Assembly: GCA_052117605.1 (NCBI GenBank)
Contig: JBQKIT010000002.1
Length of the DNA stretch: 64,000 nt
Origin: CAG-791 sp000431495
Lineage (GTDB): Bacteria; Bacillota; Clostridia; Lachnospirales; Lachnospiraceae
Direction: 5' to 3' (one strand)
The first letter of the stretch is position 1, and each line of letters starts with the position of its first letter. Below, in pieces: positions 43,300 through 51,578 of the stretch. The notes under the pieces were generated by a model. The model saw nothing but the letters and a program-made list of their open reading frames with translations. It ran no database searches and was not told the origin of the DNA. A program made the position numbers and the translations under genes.

Positions 43300-45051
43300 A
43301 TGGAAATCAATGTAAGTACTGTTGCATGGGTACTCATCGCTTCGGCGCTGATCTATTTCATGCAGGCTGGGTTTGCACTATGTGAGGCCGGTTTGACGAG
43401 GGCCAAGAACACCGGCAACATCCTGATGAAGAACATGATGGACTTCTGCATCGGAACGCCCTGCTACTGGCTGGTAGGCTTCGGCCTGATGTTCGGAAGC
43501 ACAGCTCCCATCATCGGATGCCTGGATCCGTTGATTCAAGGCACCTACGATGCCACGAACAGCGTGGTTCCGCAGACCATGCCGCTTTGGTGCTATGTCA
43601 TCTTCCAGACGGTGTTCTGTGCAACGGCAGCAACCATCGTTTCCGGATCCATGGCAGAGCGGACGAATTTCAAGGCCTACTGCGTCTATTCCGCAATCAT
43701 TTCCCTTCTGGTCTATCCGATCGGCGGACACTGGGCATGGGGCGGCGGCTGGCTGTCCATCCTTGGCTTCCACGATTTTGCAGGCTCTGCAGTTGTTCAT
43801 AACGTCGGCGGCGTGATTGCCTGCCTCGGCGCAGCAATGTTAGGACCCCGTATCGGCAAGTATGACAAGAACGGAAAGGCAAAGGCAATCCCCGGTCATA
43901 ACCTGACGGCAGCAGCACTCGGCGTATTTATTCTCTGGTTCTGCTGGTTTGGCTTCAACGGCGGCTCAACGGCAGCGATGGCTACCGCAGACGATGCCAT
44001 CAATGCCTCCAATGCCTTTATGACAACGAACCTTGCTGCGGCGGTTGCAACCTGTGTCACGATGGTTTTCACCTGGGTTCGTTACGGAAAGCCTGATGTC
44101 TCCATGACACTCAACGGTGCACTGGCCGGTCTTGTGGCAATCACGGCAGGCTGCGACTGTGTAAGCCCGGTAGGTGCCTTCTTCATCGGAGTGGTCGCCG
44201 GCTTCCTGGTGGTTCTTTCCGTTGAGTTTTTTGATAACATCGCCAAGATTGATGATCCGGTCGGCGCAGTTTCTGTTCATATGGCGAACGGCATCTGGGG
44301 CACCATTGCAGTTGGTCTGTTCTCAACCGGTGCGGACGGCGTCGGAAAGGGACTTTTTTACGGCGGCGGCGTTTCCCAGCTTGGCGTACAGGTCCTTGGA
44401 ATTATCGCCATCGATGCATATGTTCTTGTGGTAATGTTCATTGCCTTCAAGATCATCGACAAGACGATTGGTCTGCGTGTTCCCGCTCAGGTGGAAATTG
44501 ACGGACTTGATATCCATGAGCATGGCCTTGCAAGCGCTTATTCCGGCTTTGCCATTGCGGATATTACCAACATGGATATGGACATCAATGACAACACAGA
44601 TCTTGGTGAGGAGGATGTGACCAGGGCCTCTGAGGCGCAGCAGAACGCTGCCGTCAAGGTGGTGCAGGAGCCTGCACTGGTTCCTTCGCTGGATACCGGC
44701 ATGCACAAGATTTCCATTATCTGCCGTCTGTCGAAGTTTGATGAGCTGAAGAAGGCACTGAATGAGCTTGGTGTAACCGGCATGACCATGACGCAGGTGA
44801 TGGGCTGCGGCATTCAGAAGGGCTCTAACGAACGCTATCGCGGTGCAATTGTGGATTCCACTCTTCTTCCGAAGGTAAAGGTTGAGGTGATCGTTTCCAA
44901 GATTCCGGTAGAAAAGGTCATCGCGGCAGCGAAGAAGACTCTGTATACCGGTCACATCGGAGATGGCAAGATCTTCGTCTACAACGTAGCGAAGGTCGTC
45001 AAGGTCCGCACCGGCGAAGAGGACTTCGCGGCACTTCAGGACGTGGAATAA
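43300..45051 (+). CDS. amtB: Ammonium transporter with C-terminal PII domain
   Basis: A 583-residue fusion with GAGAGGAGAG before the ATG. Residues 1 to about 405 form an Amt channel of 11 helices (AGFALCEAGLTRAKNTGNIL, GGHWAWGGGWL, FNGGSTAAM, VHMANGIWGT). After a linker, residues 468-583 are a full PII (GlnB/GlnK) protein: MHKISIICRLSKFDELKKAL, T-loop GSNERYRG and GHIGDGKIFV. The uridylylation tyrosine (Tyr51 of E. coli GlnB) is replaced by Val518; Tyr513 (Tyr46) stays. The tethered PII probably gates the channel in response to ATP/ADP and 2-oxoglutarate without covalent modification. The protein sits in the cell membrane. Confidence 0.93.
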   Translation: MEINVSTVAWVLIASALIYFMQAGFALCEAGLTRAKNTGNILMKNMMDFCIGTPCYWLVGFGLMFGSTAPIIGCLDPLIQGTYDATNSVVPQTMPLWCYVIFQTVFCATAATIVSGSMAERTNFKAYCVYSAIISLLVYPIGGHWAWGGGWLSILGFHDFAGSAVVHNVGGVIACLGAAMLGPRIGKYDKNGKAKAIPGHNLTAAALGVFILWFCWFGFNGGSTAAMATADDAINASNAFMTTNLAAAVATCVTMVFTWVRYGKPDVSMTLNGALAGLVAITAGCDCVSPVGAFFIGVVAGFLVVLSVEFFDNIAKIDDPVGAVSVHMANGIWGTIAVGLFSTGADGVGKGLFYGGGVSQLGVQVLGIIAIDAYVLVVMFIAFKIIDKTIGLRVPAQVEIDGLDIHEHGLASAYSGFAIADITNMDMDINDNTDLGEEDVTRASEAQQNAAVKVVQEPALVPSLDTGMHKISIICRLSKFDELKKALNELGVTGMTMTQVMGCGIQKGSNERYRGAIVDSTLLPKVKVEVIVSKIPVEKVIAAAKKTLYTGHIGDGKIFVYNVAKVVKVRTGEEDFAALQDVE

Positions 45052-45064
45052 AATATCTTTCATA

Positions 45065-45112
45065 AAGGGCAGCTGCGCAAACCTTCCTCCGCGTGGCTGC
45101 CCTTCCTTTGTG
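45065..45112 (+). terminator. Terminator after amtB
   Basis: AAGGGCAGC and GCTGCCCTT pair, with an inner GCGC/GCG segment, and CCTTTG follows. It lies 14 bases after the stop. Confidence 0.75.
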
Positions 45113-45153
45113 TGCGATGTGAGCGGATATCACAAATTTCATGAAAAAAGTTC

Positions 45154-45268
45154 TTTACAGGAAAAGGATACCGGGTGTATCCTTGCAACATATTTTTGTG
45201 ATATGCAGGTGACAAGGGCGTCAGCTGAAACGGAGGGATTTGTTTCAGGGATCTTTGTCACCTTTTTT
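45154..45268 (+). promoter_or_regulatory. pyrG leader attenuator with ANTAR-type hexaloop hairpin
   Basis: A weak promoter candidate is TTTACA (45154) with TATCCT (45178), 18 bases apart. Downstream are CATAT/ATATG (45189-45205), a possible first hairpin with a 7-base loop, then TGAC-AAGGGC-GTCA (45210-45223), a 4-bp hairpin with a six-base loop, A at 1 and G at 4. The latter overlaps the terminator arm GGTGACAA (45208-45215), which pairs with TTGTCACC (45255-45262) ahead of TTTTTT. The leader would govern pyrG, glnA and the ANTAR gene. The clustered G residues could also suggest CTP-sensitive reiterative initiation, which is known for pyrG in bacilli, but no run of initiating G is placed at a clear start. 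Confidence 0.65.
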
Positions 45269-45350
45269 GTATTCACCCGGCCGGTAAGGAGAGTGCAGCG
45301 GACCTTTCCCTGCGAGGATGACCGGAGAGAAACCTTTGAAGGAGGAGAAT

Positions 45351-47012
45351 ATGATTAAGTACGTATTTGTCAGCGGAGGCGTTGTTTCCGGACTTGGAAA
45401 GGGAATTACAGCGGCTTCTCTCGGAAGACTTCTGAAGGCGAGAGGCTATCATGTCACCATGCAGAAGTTTGATCCGTATCTGAATGTGGATCCCGGCACG
45501 ATGAATCCGATTCAGCACGGAGAGGTGTTTGTAACGGACGACGGAACGGAAACGGATCTGGACCTGGGACACTATGAGCGTTTTATCGACGAGAACCTGA
45601 ATCACAATTCCAACGTCACCTCCGGAAAGGTGTACTGGTCCGTCATCAATAAGGAACGACATGGAGATTACGGCGGAGGAACCGTTCAGGTGATTCCGCA
45701 TATCACCAACGAGATTAAGTCCAGATTCTATACACAGGAGACCGATACGGCAGAAGAGTCGGAGAAGGAAAAGGCTCCGAATGCGGAAATCCGGCCGGAG
45801 GATGTGACGGTTGCCATCATTGAGGTCGGCGGAACGGTCGGCGACATTGAGTCCCAGGCCTTCTTCGAGGCCATCCGTCAGTTCCAGCAGGAGCAGGGGG
45901 CCTACAATACCTGCATGATTCATGTGACGCTGGTTCCGTATCTGTACGGCTCTGCCGAGATGAAGACGAAGCCGACGCAGATGAGCGTGAAGGCGCTTCA
46001 GCAGATGGGAATTCGTGCGGACGTGATTGTCTGCCGCTCCGAGATGGAGATGCCGCAGTATCTGAAGGATAAGATTGCGTTGTTCTGCAATGTCCCGGGC
46101 AGCCATGTTCTTCAGAATCTGAATGCGAACAGCATTTATGAGGTTCCACTGATGATGGAGGACGAGCATCTGGCCCAGGCGGTCTGCGACTGTCTGAATC
46201 TTCCCTGCCCGGAGCCTGACCTTACGGAATGGAAGGATATGGTGGATCGCCTGCAGCATCCGGATAAGAAGGTGGAGATCGCACTGGTCGGCAAGTACAC
46301 GCAGCTTCACGACGCATATCTTTCCGTTGTGGAGGCTCTTCACCACGGCGGAATCGAGAACCGCACAGAGGTTTCGATCCGCTGGGTGGATTCGGAAGAG
46401 CTGGAGAGGGAAGGGTGCGAGAAGCTGCTCTCCGGTATTGACGGCATGATCATTCCGGGAGGCTTTGGAAACCGCGGAACCGAAGGCATGATCCTGGCGG
46501 CGCAGTATGCGCGCGAGAACCGGATTCCGTACCTTGGCATCTGCCTTGGCATGCAGATGGCGATGATCGAATTTGCAAGGCATGTGATCGGATATACGGA
46601 TGCCAACAGCTCGGAGCTTGCGCCTGACACGGCACATCCTGTCATTGACCTGATGCCCGAGCAGAAAAACGTCACAGATCTTGGCGGGACGATGCGTCTT
46701 GGCGCATATCCGTGTATTCTTAAGAAGGACAGCAAGGCCTATCAGCTTTATGGCAGGGAGCAGATTTTCGAGCGCCATCGCCACAGATATGAGGTCAATA
46801 ACGAATACCGCGATATTTATGAGGCAAAGGGAATGGAGCTTTCCGGCGTCAGCCCGGATGGACACATTGTCGAGATGATCGAGCTGAAGGATCATCCTTA
46901 TTATGTGGCAACGCAGGCGCATCCGGAATTCAAGTCACGGCCGAACCATGCCCATCCGCTGTTTGCAGGTCTTGTGAAGGCGGCTGCGGAGCACGCTTCG
47001 AATCATCAGTGA
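45351..47012 (+). CDS. pyrG: CTP synthase
   Basis: ATG 45351 follows GAAGGAGGAGAAT; an upstream in-frame ATG at 45318 has no such site. 553 residues: synthase domain with MIKYVFVSGGVVSGLGKG and DPYLNVDPGTMNPIQHGEVF, and a class I glutaminase domain with GICLGMQMA (Cys) and HRHRYEVN. A short acidic insert (TAEESEKEKAPNAE) lies near residue 140. It aminates UTP to CTP with glutamine. It is first in an operon with glnA (21 bases apart) and the ANTAR gene. Confidence 0.97.
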   Translation: MIKYVFVSGGVVSGLGKGITAASLGRLLKARGYHVTMQKFDPYLNVDPGTMNPIQHGEVFVTDDGTETDLDLGHYERFIDENLNHNSNVTSGKVYWSVINKERHGDYGGGTVQVIPHITNEIKSRFYTQETDTAEESEKEKAPNAEIRPEDVTVAIIEVGGTVGDIESQAFFEAIRQFQQEQGAYNTCMIHVTLVPYLYGSAEMKTKPTQMSVKALQQMGIRADVIVCRSEMEMPQYLKDKIALFCNVPGSHVLQNLNANSIYEVPLMMEDEHLAQAVCDCLNLPCPEPDLTEWKDMVDRLQHPDKKVEIALVGKYTQLHDAYLSVVEALHHGGIENRTEVSIRWVDSEELEREGCEKLLSGIDGMIIPGGFGNRGTEGMILAAQYARENRIPYLGICLGMQMAMIEFARHVIGYTDANSSELAPDTAHPVIDLMPEQKNVTDLGGTMRLGAYPCILKKDSKAYQLYGREQIFERHRHRYEVNNEYRDIYEAKGMELSGVSPDGHIVEMIELKDHPYYVATQAHPEFKSRPNHAHPLFAGLVKAAAEHASNHQ

Positions 47013-47033
47013 CGGAAGGGGGGGATTACAGCG

Positions 47034-48260
47034 ATGCGCACCTATGAGGAAGTACTGGATTTCATTGAAGAGGAAAATGTGAAATTCATTCGACTGGCAT
47101 TTTTCGATGTCTTCGGAGAACAGAAGAACATTGCCATTATGCCGCAGGAGCTGCGGAGAGCATTTGCAGAGGGAATTTCCATCGATGGTGCGGCTATTGC
47201 CGGCTTCGGGGAGGAGCCTCGCTCGGATCTCTTTCTTCGTCCGGATCCTACGACGGTTTCCATTGTGCCGTGGAGACCGATGGATGGAGGCGTCTGCCGG
47301 ATGTTCTGTGATATTTACAAGCCGGACGGAACGCCGTATGAGAAGGATACCAGATATCTGCTGAAGCAGGCAGTCAGGGCAGCAAAGGAAAAGGGCCTTA
47401 AAGTGAACATCGGGCCGGAGCTTGAGTTCTATGCCTTTGCAAAGAACGAGAAGGGAGAGGCTACGGAAATGCCGATCGACCAGGCAGGCTATATGTCCGT
47501 AGGTCCCGATGACAAGGGCGAGAATCTTCGCCGCGACATCTGCTTCGCCCTTCTTGACATGGGAATCACGCCGGAGGCATCCCATCACGAGCAGGGACCC
47601 GGACAGAATGAGATCGACTTCCATTACGGGGCACCGCTTTCCACGGCAGACAATACGACAACCGTCAAGTGGGCGGTTCGAAATCTGGCGGAAACCTCCG
47701 GCATGCACGCAGACTTTTCTCCGAAGCCGCTGCGGGATCAGCCGGGCAACGGCATGCACTTTAATATTTCGGTGGAGGCCGTGGATCCCGAGGATCCGAC
47801 GGATTATTCCTCGATGTTCATGGCGGGAATTCTGAAGCATATCCGCGAGATTACACTTTTCCTGAATCCGACCACGAAATCCTATGAGCGCCTCGGACAG
47901 ATGGAAGCGCCTTATTATGTCAGCTGGTCGGAGCAGAACCGTTCCCAGCTGATCCGGATTCCCGCGACCAATTCGAACCGGAAACGCTTTGAGCTTCGCT
48001 CGCCGGATCCGATGGCAAATCCCTACCTGTCCTTTGCACTTGTCATTTATGCGGGGCTGGATGGCATTGAGAATGCTCTTCGCCCGGACCTTCCGATGAA
48101 TGTCAATCTGTATAAGGCAGATGCCGATCTGATCCGAAAGCTCGAGAAGCTCCCGCGGCATATGGATGAAGCGGCGTCCTGTGCAAGGGGAAGTGAGCTG
48201 GTGCAGAAGTATGTGCCGGAAGCGGTTCTCCGGGCATATTGCGAGCGCGCCGGGGTCTGA
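47034..48260 (+). CDS. glnA: Glutamine synthetase type I (short form)
   Basis: A 408-residue GSI-type enzyme, somewhat shorter than the usual 440-470. It has IGPELEFYAF, the HHEQGPGQNEIDF metal-site helix, PGNGMHFNIS, and RIPATNSNRKRFELRSPDP with the active-site arginines. The C-terminal region is shortened and the adenylylation context is NLYKAD, so covalent control is doubtful. It is translated from the pyrG transcript and lies 3 bases before the ANTAR gene. In other Gram-positives glutamine synthetase itself signals to regulators (TnrA, GlnR); a similar link to the ANTAR protein is an inference. Confidence 0.92.
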   Translation: MRTYEEVLDFIEEENVKFIRLAFFDVFGEQKNIAIMPQELRRAFAEGISIDGAAIAGFGEEPRSDLFLRPDPTTVSIVPWRPMDGGVCRMFCDIYKPDGTPYEKDTRYLLKQAVRAAKEKGLKVNIGPELEFYAFAKNEKGEATEMPIDQAGYMSVGPDDKGENLRRDICFALLDMGITPEASHHEQGPGQNEIDFHYGAPLSTADNTTTVKWAVRNLAETSGMHADFSPKPLRDQPGNGMHFNISVEAVDPEDPTDYSSMFMAGILKHIREITLFLNPTTKSYERLGQMEAPYYVSWSEQNRSQLIRIPATNSNRKRFELRSPDPMANPYLSFALVIYAGLDGIENALRPDLPMNVNLYKADADLIRKLEKLPRHMDEAASCARGSELVQKYVPEAVLRAYCERAGV

Positions 48261-48263
48261 TCA

Positions 48264-48848
48264 ATGGCTGCGCTCAGTAAGCGAAGCCGCGTACTGGTTG
48301 TGACCTCAGGACAGGACTCGTATGCGGTCATTCGAAAAATCATAGAGGGAACCTGTGAACAGGTTCTGTATGCATCTTCCGTCACGGAAGCGAGACGGAT
48401 TCTTTCCGATGGGACCATTGGCCTTGTGATCATCAACACTCCGCTGCCGGATGAATTCGGTCTGGAATCGGCGAAGGACTTCGCCGACGGGAGAGACATT
48501 GCCGTTCTTCTTCTTGTAAAGTCGGATCTTTACAATCAGGTGGCATATAAGGTTCGGGGAAGCGGCATTTTCGTGTTATCGAGGCCTTTAAAGGGGCAGC
48601 TCCTTCTGGAGGCTGTCGGCGTTATGGATTCCATGCGGCAGAAAATATACCTGCTGAATGAACAGAATCAGAAGCTTCGAAAGCGCCTGGATGAGATGGG
48701 AATCATCACAAGAGCCAAATGTCTTCTGATCGAGAAGAAAAAGATGACGGAAGAGGAGGCACATCGCTATCTGGAGCAGGAGGCGATGAATCATGCCCTG
48801 ACCAAGAAGGAAATTGCGCAGAATATAATCCGGGAGCTGGAAGAGTGA
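48264..48848 (+). CDS. ANTAR-domain response regulator with degenerate receiver
   Basis: A 194-residue protein, starting MAALSKRSRVLVVTSG 3 bases after glnA. Residues about 8-125 have a receiver fold. The phospho-acceptor position carries Asn58 (GLVIINTPLPDEFG), and the usual K-P pair is RP (VLSRPL), so it is unlikely to be phosphorylated. A coiled coil (residues about 128-148) leads to the ANTAR domain: GIITRAKCLLIEKKKMTEEEAHRYLE in part, with the three-helix pattern and conserved Ala and Ile. ANTAR domains bind pairs of hexaloop hairpins in leader RNA and prevent terminators. Four such leaders lie within 15 kb, one of them over its own operon. Confidence 0.92.
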   Translation: MAALSKRSRVLVVTSGQDSYAVIRKIIEGTCEQVLYASSVTEARRILSDGTIGLVIINTPLPDEFGLESAKDFADGRDIAVLLLVKSDLYNQVAYKVRGSGIFVLSRPLKGQLLLEAVGVMDSMRQKIYLLNEQNQKLRKRLDEMGIITRAKCLLIEKKKMTEEEAHRYLEQEAMNHALTKKEIAQNIIRELEE

Positions 48849-48876
48849 GAAACTCTTCCAGCCCCGGATTTTTCTC
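48837..48876 (+). terminator. Terminator after the pyrG-glnA-ANTAR operon
   Basis: CTGGAAGAGT and ACTCTTCCAG enclose GAGAA, and TTTTTCTC follows a short GC spacer. The 5' arm overlaps the last codons of the ANTAR gene. Confidence 0.6.
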
Positions 48877-48912
48877 TTAAGGGATCAGGGCGGCAGGAAC
48901 GGATTTCGAAGG

Positions 48913-49632
48913 TTATCCCAGAATCAGAGGGAGAATCTCCTCCGGGCGGGAGACGATGGTCTTTGCCTTGTGCTCCTCCAGAAATTTTCTGCCGCGAAAG
49001 CCCCAGTCGACGCTGATGCAGTCAAGACCGGAATTCTCCGCAGTCTGCATGTCGATTTCGGAGTCGCCGATGTAGACGGCCTCCTTCTTGTCTGTGGTTC
49101 CGAGATCGCGGAGTGCCTTTTCGGTCATGTCGGGAGCAGGCTTTCTGCGGACGCCGTCCATTTCTCCGACGGAGAGGTCGAACATTCCGGTGAACAAATC
49201 GTTTACGAGCTTTTGCACGGCGATGTCCGGCTTGTTGGAGACGACGGCCGTCTTTACGCCGGCGGCGCGAAGCTTCTCCAGAACCTCAAGGATTCCGGCG
49301 TAGGGACCGGTTTTGATGTCGCAGTGCGCTGCATAGTAGGGAGTATAAATTTTCTGGATTTTCTGCACCTCGGCAGCGTCGATGGTGTCTGTGATGGTGT
49401 CGTTTGCGGTTCCAACCTGTTCGAGATCGGAAAGCTCCGTTCCGGCTTCTCTTGCAAGGGCGCGGACGATGGCAACGGTGACGCCGCTTCCGAAGAACTG
49501 GCGGACATCATCCTCCGTATAGGAGTGCGCGTGACCTGCTGCCTCCAGTGCGTAGTTCATGGAGTCTGTGAGGTCTCCCAGGGTGTTGAGTACGGTTCCG
49601 TCCATATCAAAAACTGCAGTGGTATAGTTCAT
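48913..49632 (-). CDS. HAD-superfamily phosphatase, phosphoglycolate phosphatase-like
   Basis: The start is the minus-strand ATG at 49632 (MNYTTAVFDMDGTVLNTLGD) with AAAGGA upstream; the open frame runs far beyond but only as antisense of the next gene. 239 residues. Motif I DMDGT, motif II VVSNKPD, and motif IV GDSEIDMQTAENSG with the helical cap between place it in HAD subfamily IA near Gph. It hydrolyses a small phosphate ester; the exact substrate is not certain. Convergent with the ANTAR operon and divergent from the peptidase gene. Confidence 0.9.
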   Translation of the reverse strand: MNYTTAVFDMDGTVLNTLGDLTDSMNYALEAAGHAHSYTEDDVRQFFGSGVTVAIVRALAREAGTELSDLEQVGTANDTITDTIDAAEVQKIQKIYTPYYAAHCDIKTGPYAGILEVLEKLRAAGVKTAVVSNKPDIAVQKLVNDLFTGMFDLSVGEMDGVRRKPAPDMTEKALRDLGTTDKKEAVYIGDSEIDMQTAENSGLDCISVDWGFRGRKFLEEHKAKTIVSRPEEILPLILG

Positions 49633-49755
49633 GTGTTTTCCTTTCTGTTGACCGAAGGCCCAAACTTTGTGCCAAAAAGAGTATAATTCGGAATGATGGT
49701 CCGGTCCATAGCGGAATAGCCGGAGATCAGAGAAAGGAAAAGGAGAGGACAGAGA

Positions 49756-51426
49756 ATGAAGTTTACACAAATGCCCTACGAACGTGTTGATTTTGACAAG
49801 GTGAAGGCGGAGTTTGCAGAGCTGGAAGCCGGGCTCGACAAGGCGACGTCCGGACAGGAGCAGATGGAGGTTCACCGCAGGTACTATGAGCTGACCGGCC
49901 ATGTGATGACGCAGATGACACTGGCGGAGATCCGGCATGACATTGACACAACGGATGAGTTCTACAGCGCAGAGCAGGATTTCTATGATCAGAACGGTCC
50001 GGTGTTCCGGAATCTTTGCGTATCCTACCAGAAAAAGCTCTATCATTCCCCGTATCGCGCATATCTGGAGGAGCGGATCGGGAAGGTTGCGTTTAAGAAC
50101 ATTGAGCTTGGCATGAAGTCGGTTGACGATAAAATTCTTCCGCTGATGCAGGAGGAGAATGCGATTCAGACGGAGTACAACAAGCTTCTTGCAACGGCAA
50201 AGATTGCATGGAGGGGTGAGACCCTGAACCTTTCCCTGATGAATCCGTACCTGCATTCGAGTGATCGCGGAATCCGTGCAGAGGCATGGAAGAAGTATAC
50301 GGCATTCTTCGAGGAGAATCAGGAGCAGCTGGATGACATTTACGATCGTCTGGTGAAGAACCGGACGAAGCAGGGCGAAGCGATGGGCTATGAGAATTAC
50401 CTTCCGCTTGGCGATGCCAGAATGATGCGCAACTGCTATGACCGGAGCGATATGGGTGAATTCCGGAAGCAGGTCAAGCGCGATTTTGTCCCGTTTGCGG
50501 AGAAGCTGCACGAAAGAAGACGCCAGCGCCTTGGCATTGATCATCTTCGCTATATCGATGAGGGCGTTTATTTCCCGCAGGGAAATCCGGCTCCCATCGG
50601 TACGCCGGAGGAGATTCTGCAGGCAGGACAGAAAATGTACCGTGAGCTCTCGAAGGAGACCGGTGAATTCATGGACTTCATGCGGGAGAATGAGCTTTTT
50701 GACGTTCTCGGAAGAAAGACCAAGAAAACCGGCGGCTATATGACCTATCTTCCGGATTTCGGTGCGCCGTTTATTTTTGCCAATTTCAACGGCACCAGCG
50801 GGGATGCGGATGTCATTACGCATGAGTGCGGACACGCGTTCCAGTGGTATGTGGTCAAGGACGATCCGATCCGGGAGCATTGGGACATCACGATGGAGAC
50901 GGCAGAGACCCATTCCATGTCGATGGAATTCTTCACGGAGCCCTGGATGAATCTTCTGTTCGGCAGCAGGGCGAAGGATTACGTGGATATGCATTTTGAG
51001 GATTCGATGGCCTTCATTCCGTACGGAACGATGGTGGACGAATTCCAGGAGATTGCCTATCAGAATCCGGGGCTGACACCTGCGCAGCGAAACGGTGTGT
51101 GGAGAGATCTGGAGCGTCAGTACAAGCCGCATCTGGATTATACGGGAAATGCCTATTATGAGGCGGGAGGCTTCTGGCAGAAGCAGCACCACATTTATGA
51201 CTGCCCGCTGTATTACATCGACTACTGCATCGCGCAGGCAAATGCACTGCAGTACAAGGTCTGGATGGACCGCGATTTCGACGGCGCATGGAAGAGCTAT
51301 CTGAAGCTCTGCAGACTCTCTGCAGCAGACTTCTTCGACGGCCTGGTAAAGGAAGCCGGACTTGACAATCCGTTTGAGGACGGATGCCTTGCGCATGTTG
51401 TAAAGCAGATGGAAGAGAAAATCTGA
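49756..51426 (+). CDS. M3 family oligoendopeptidase
   Basis: A 556-residue zinc peptidase with GGAGAGG before the ATG. The HExxH site is THECGHAFQ, with the third ligand in SMSMEFFTEPW. The M3B (PepF-like) order of an alpha-helical N-terminal lid and a catalytic C-terminal half is kept. It degrades oligopeptides in the cytoplasm. Length fits the 560-residue clostridial subgroup. Monocistronic by spacing. Confidence 0.92.
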   Translation: MKFTQMPYERVDFDKVKAEFAELEAGLDKATSGQEQMEVHRRYYELTGHVMTQMTLAEIRHDIDTTDEFYSAEQDFYDQNGPVFRNLCVSYQKKLYHSPYRAYLEERIGKVAFKNIELGMKSVDDKILPLMQEENAIQTEYNKLLATAKIAWRGETLNLSLMNPYLHSSDRGIRAEAWKKYTAFFEENQEQLDDIYDRLVKNRTKQGEAMGYENYLPLGDARMMRNCYDRSDMGEFRKQVKRDFVPFAEKLHERRRQRLGIDHLRYIDEGVYFPQGNPAPIGTPEEILQAGQKMYRELSKETGEFMDFMRENELFDVLGRKTKKTGGYMTYLPDFGAPFIFANFNGTSGDADVITHECGHAFQWYVVKDDPIREHWDITMETAETHSMSMEFFTEPWMNLLFGSRAKDYVDMHFEDSMAFIPYGTMVDEFQEIAYQNPGLTPAQRNGVWRDLERQYKPHLDYTGNAYYEAGGFWQKQHHIYDCPLYYIDYCIAQANALQYKVWMDRDFDGAWKSYLKLCRLSAADFFDGLVKEAGLDNPFEDGCLAHVVKQMEEKI

Positions 51427-51578
51427 GCCGGGCCGGGAAAATCTGAGCTCCGAAGACCGTAATAGACCGTAATAGCATATCGAAAGTATGGAAATCCGGA
51501 GCCGGATTCGATATACTGAAGTTTGATTGATTAAATACAACCTGTAATGATTTTGTGTACGACAAGGAGGTTTTACTT

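Noticed and set aside
49633..51540. Upstream extension of the HAD phosphatase frame to 875 codons
   Set aside because: The extra part is antisense to the M3 peptidase gene; the phosphatase starts at 49632 with a proper ribosome site and family N-terminus.
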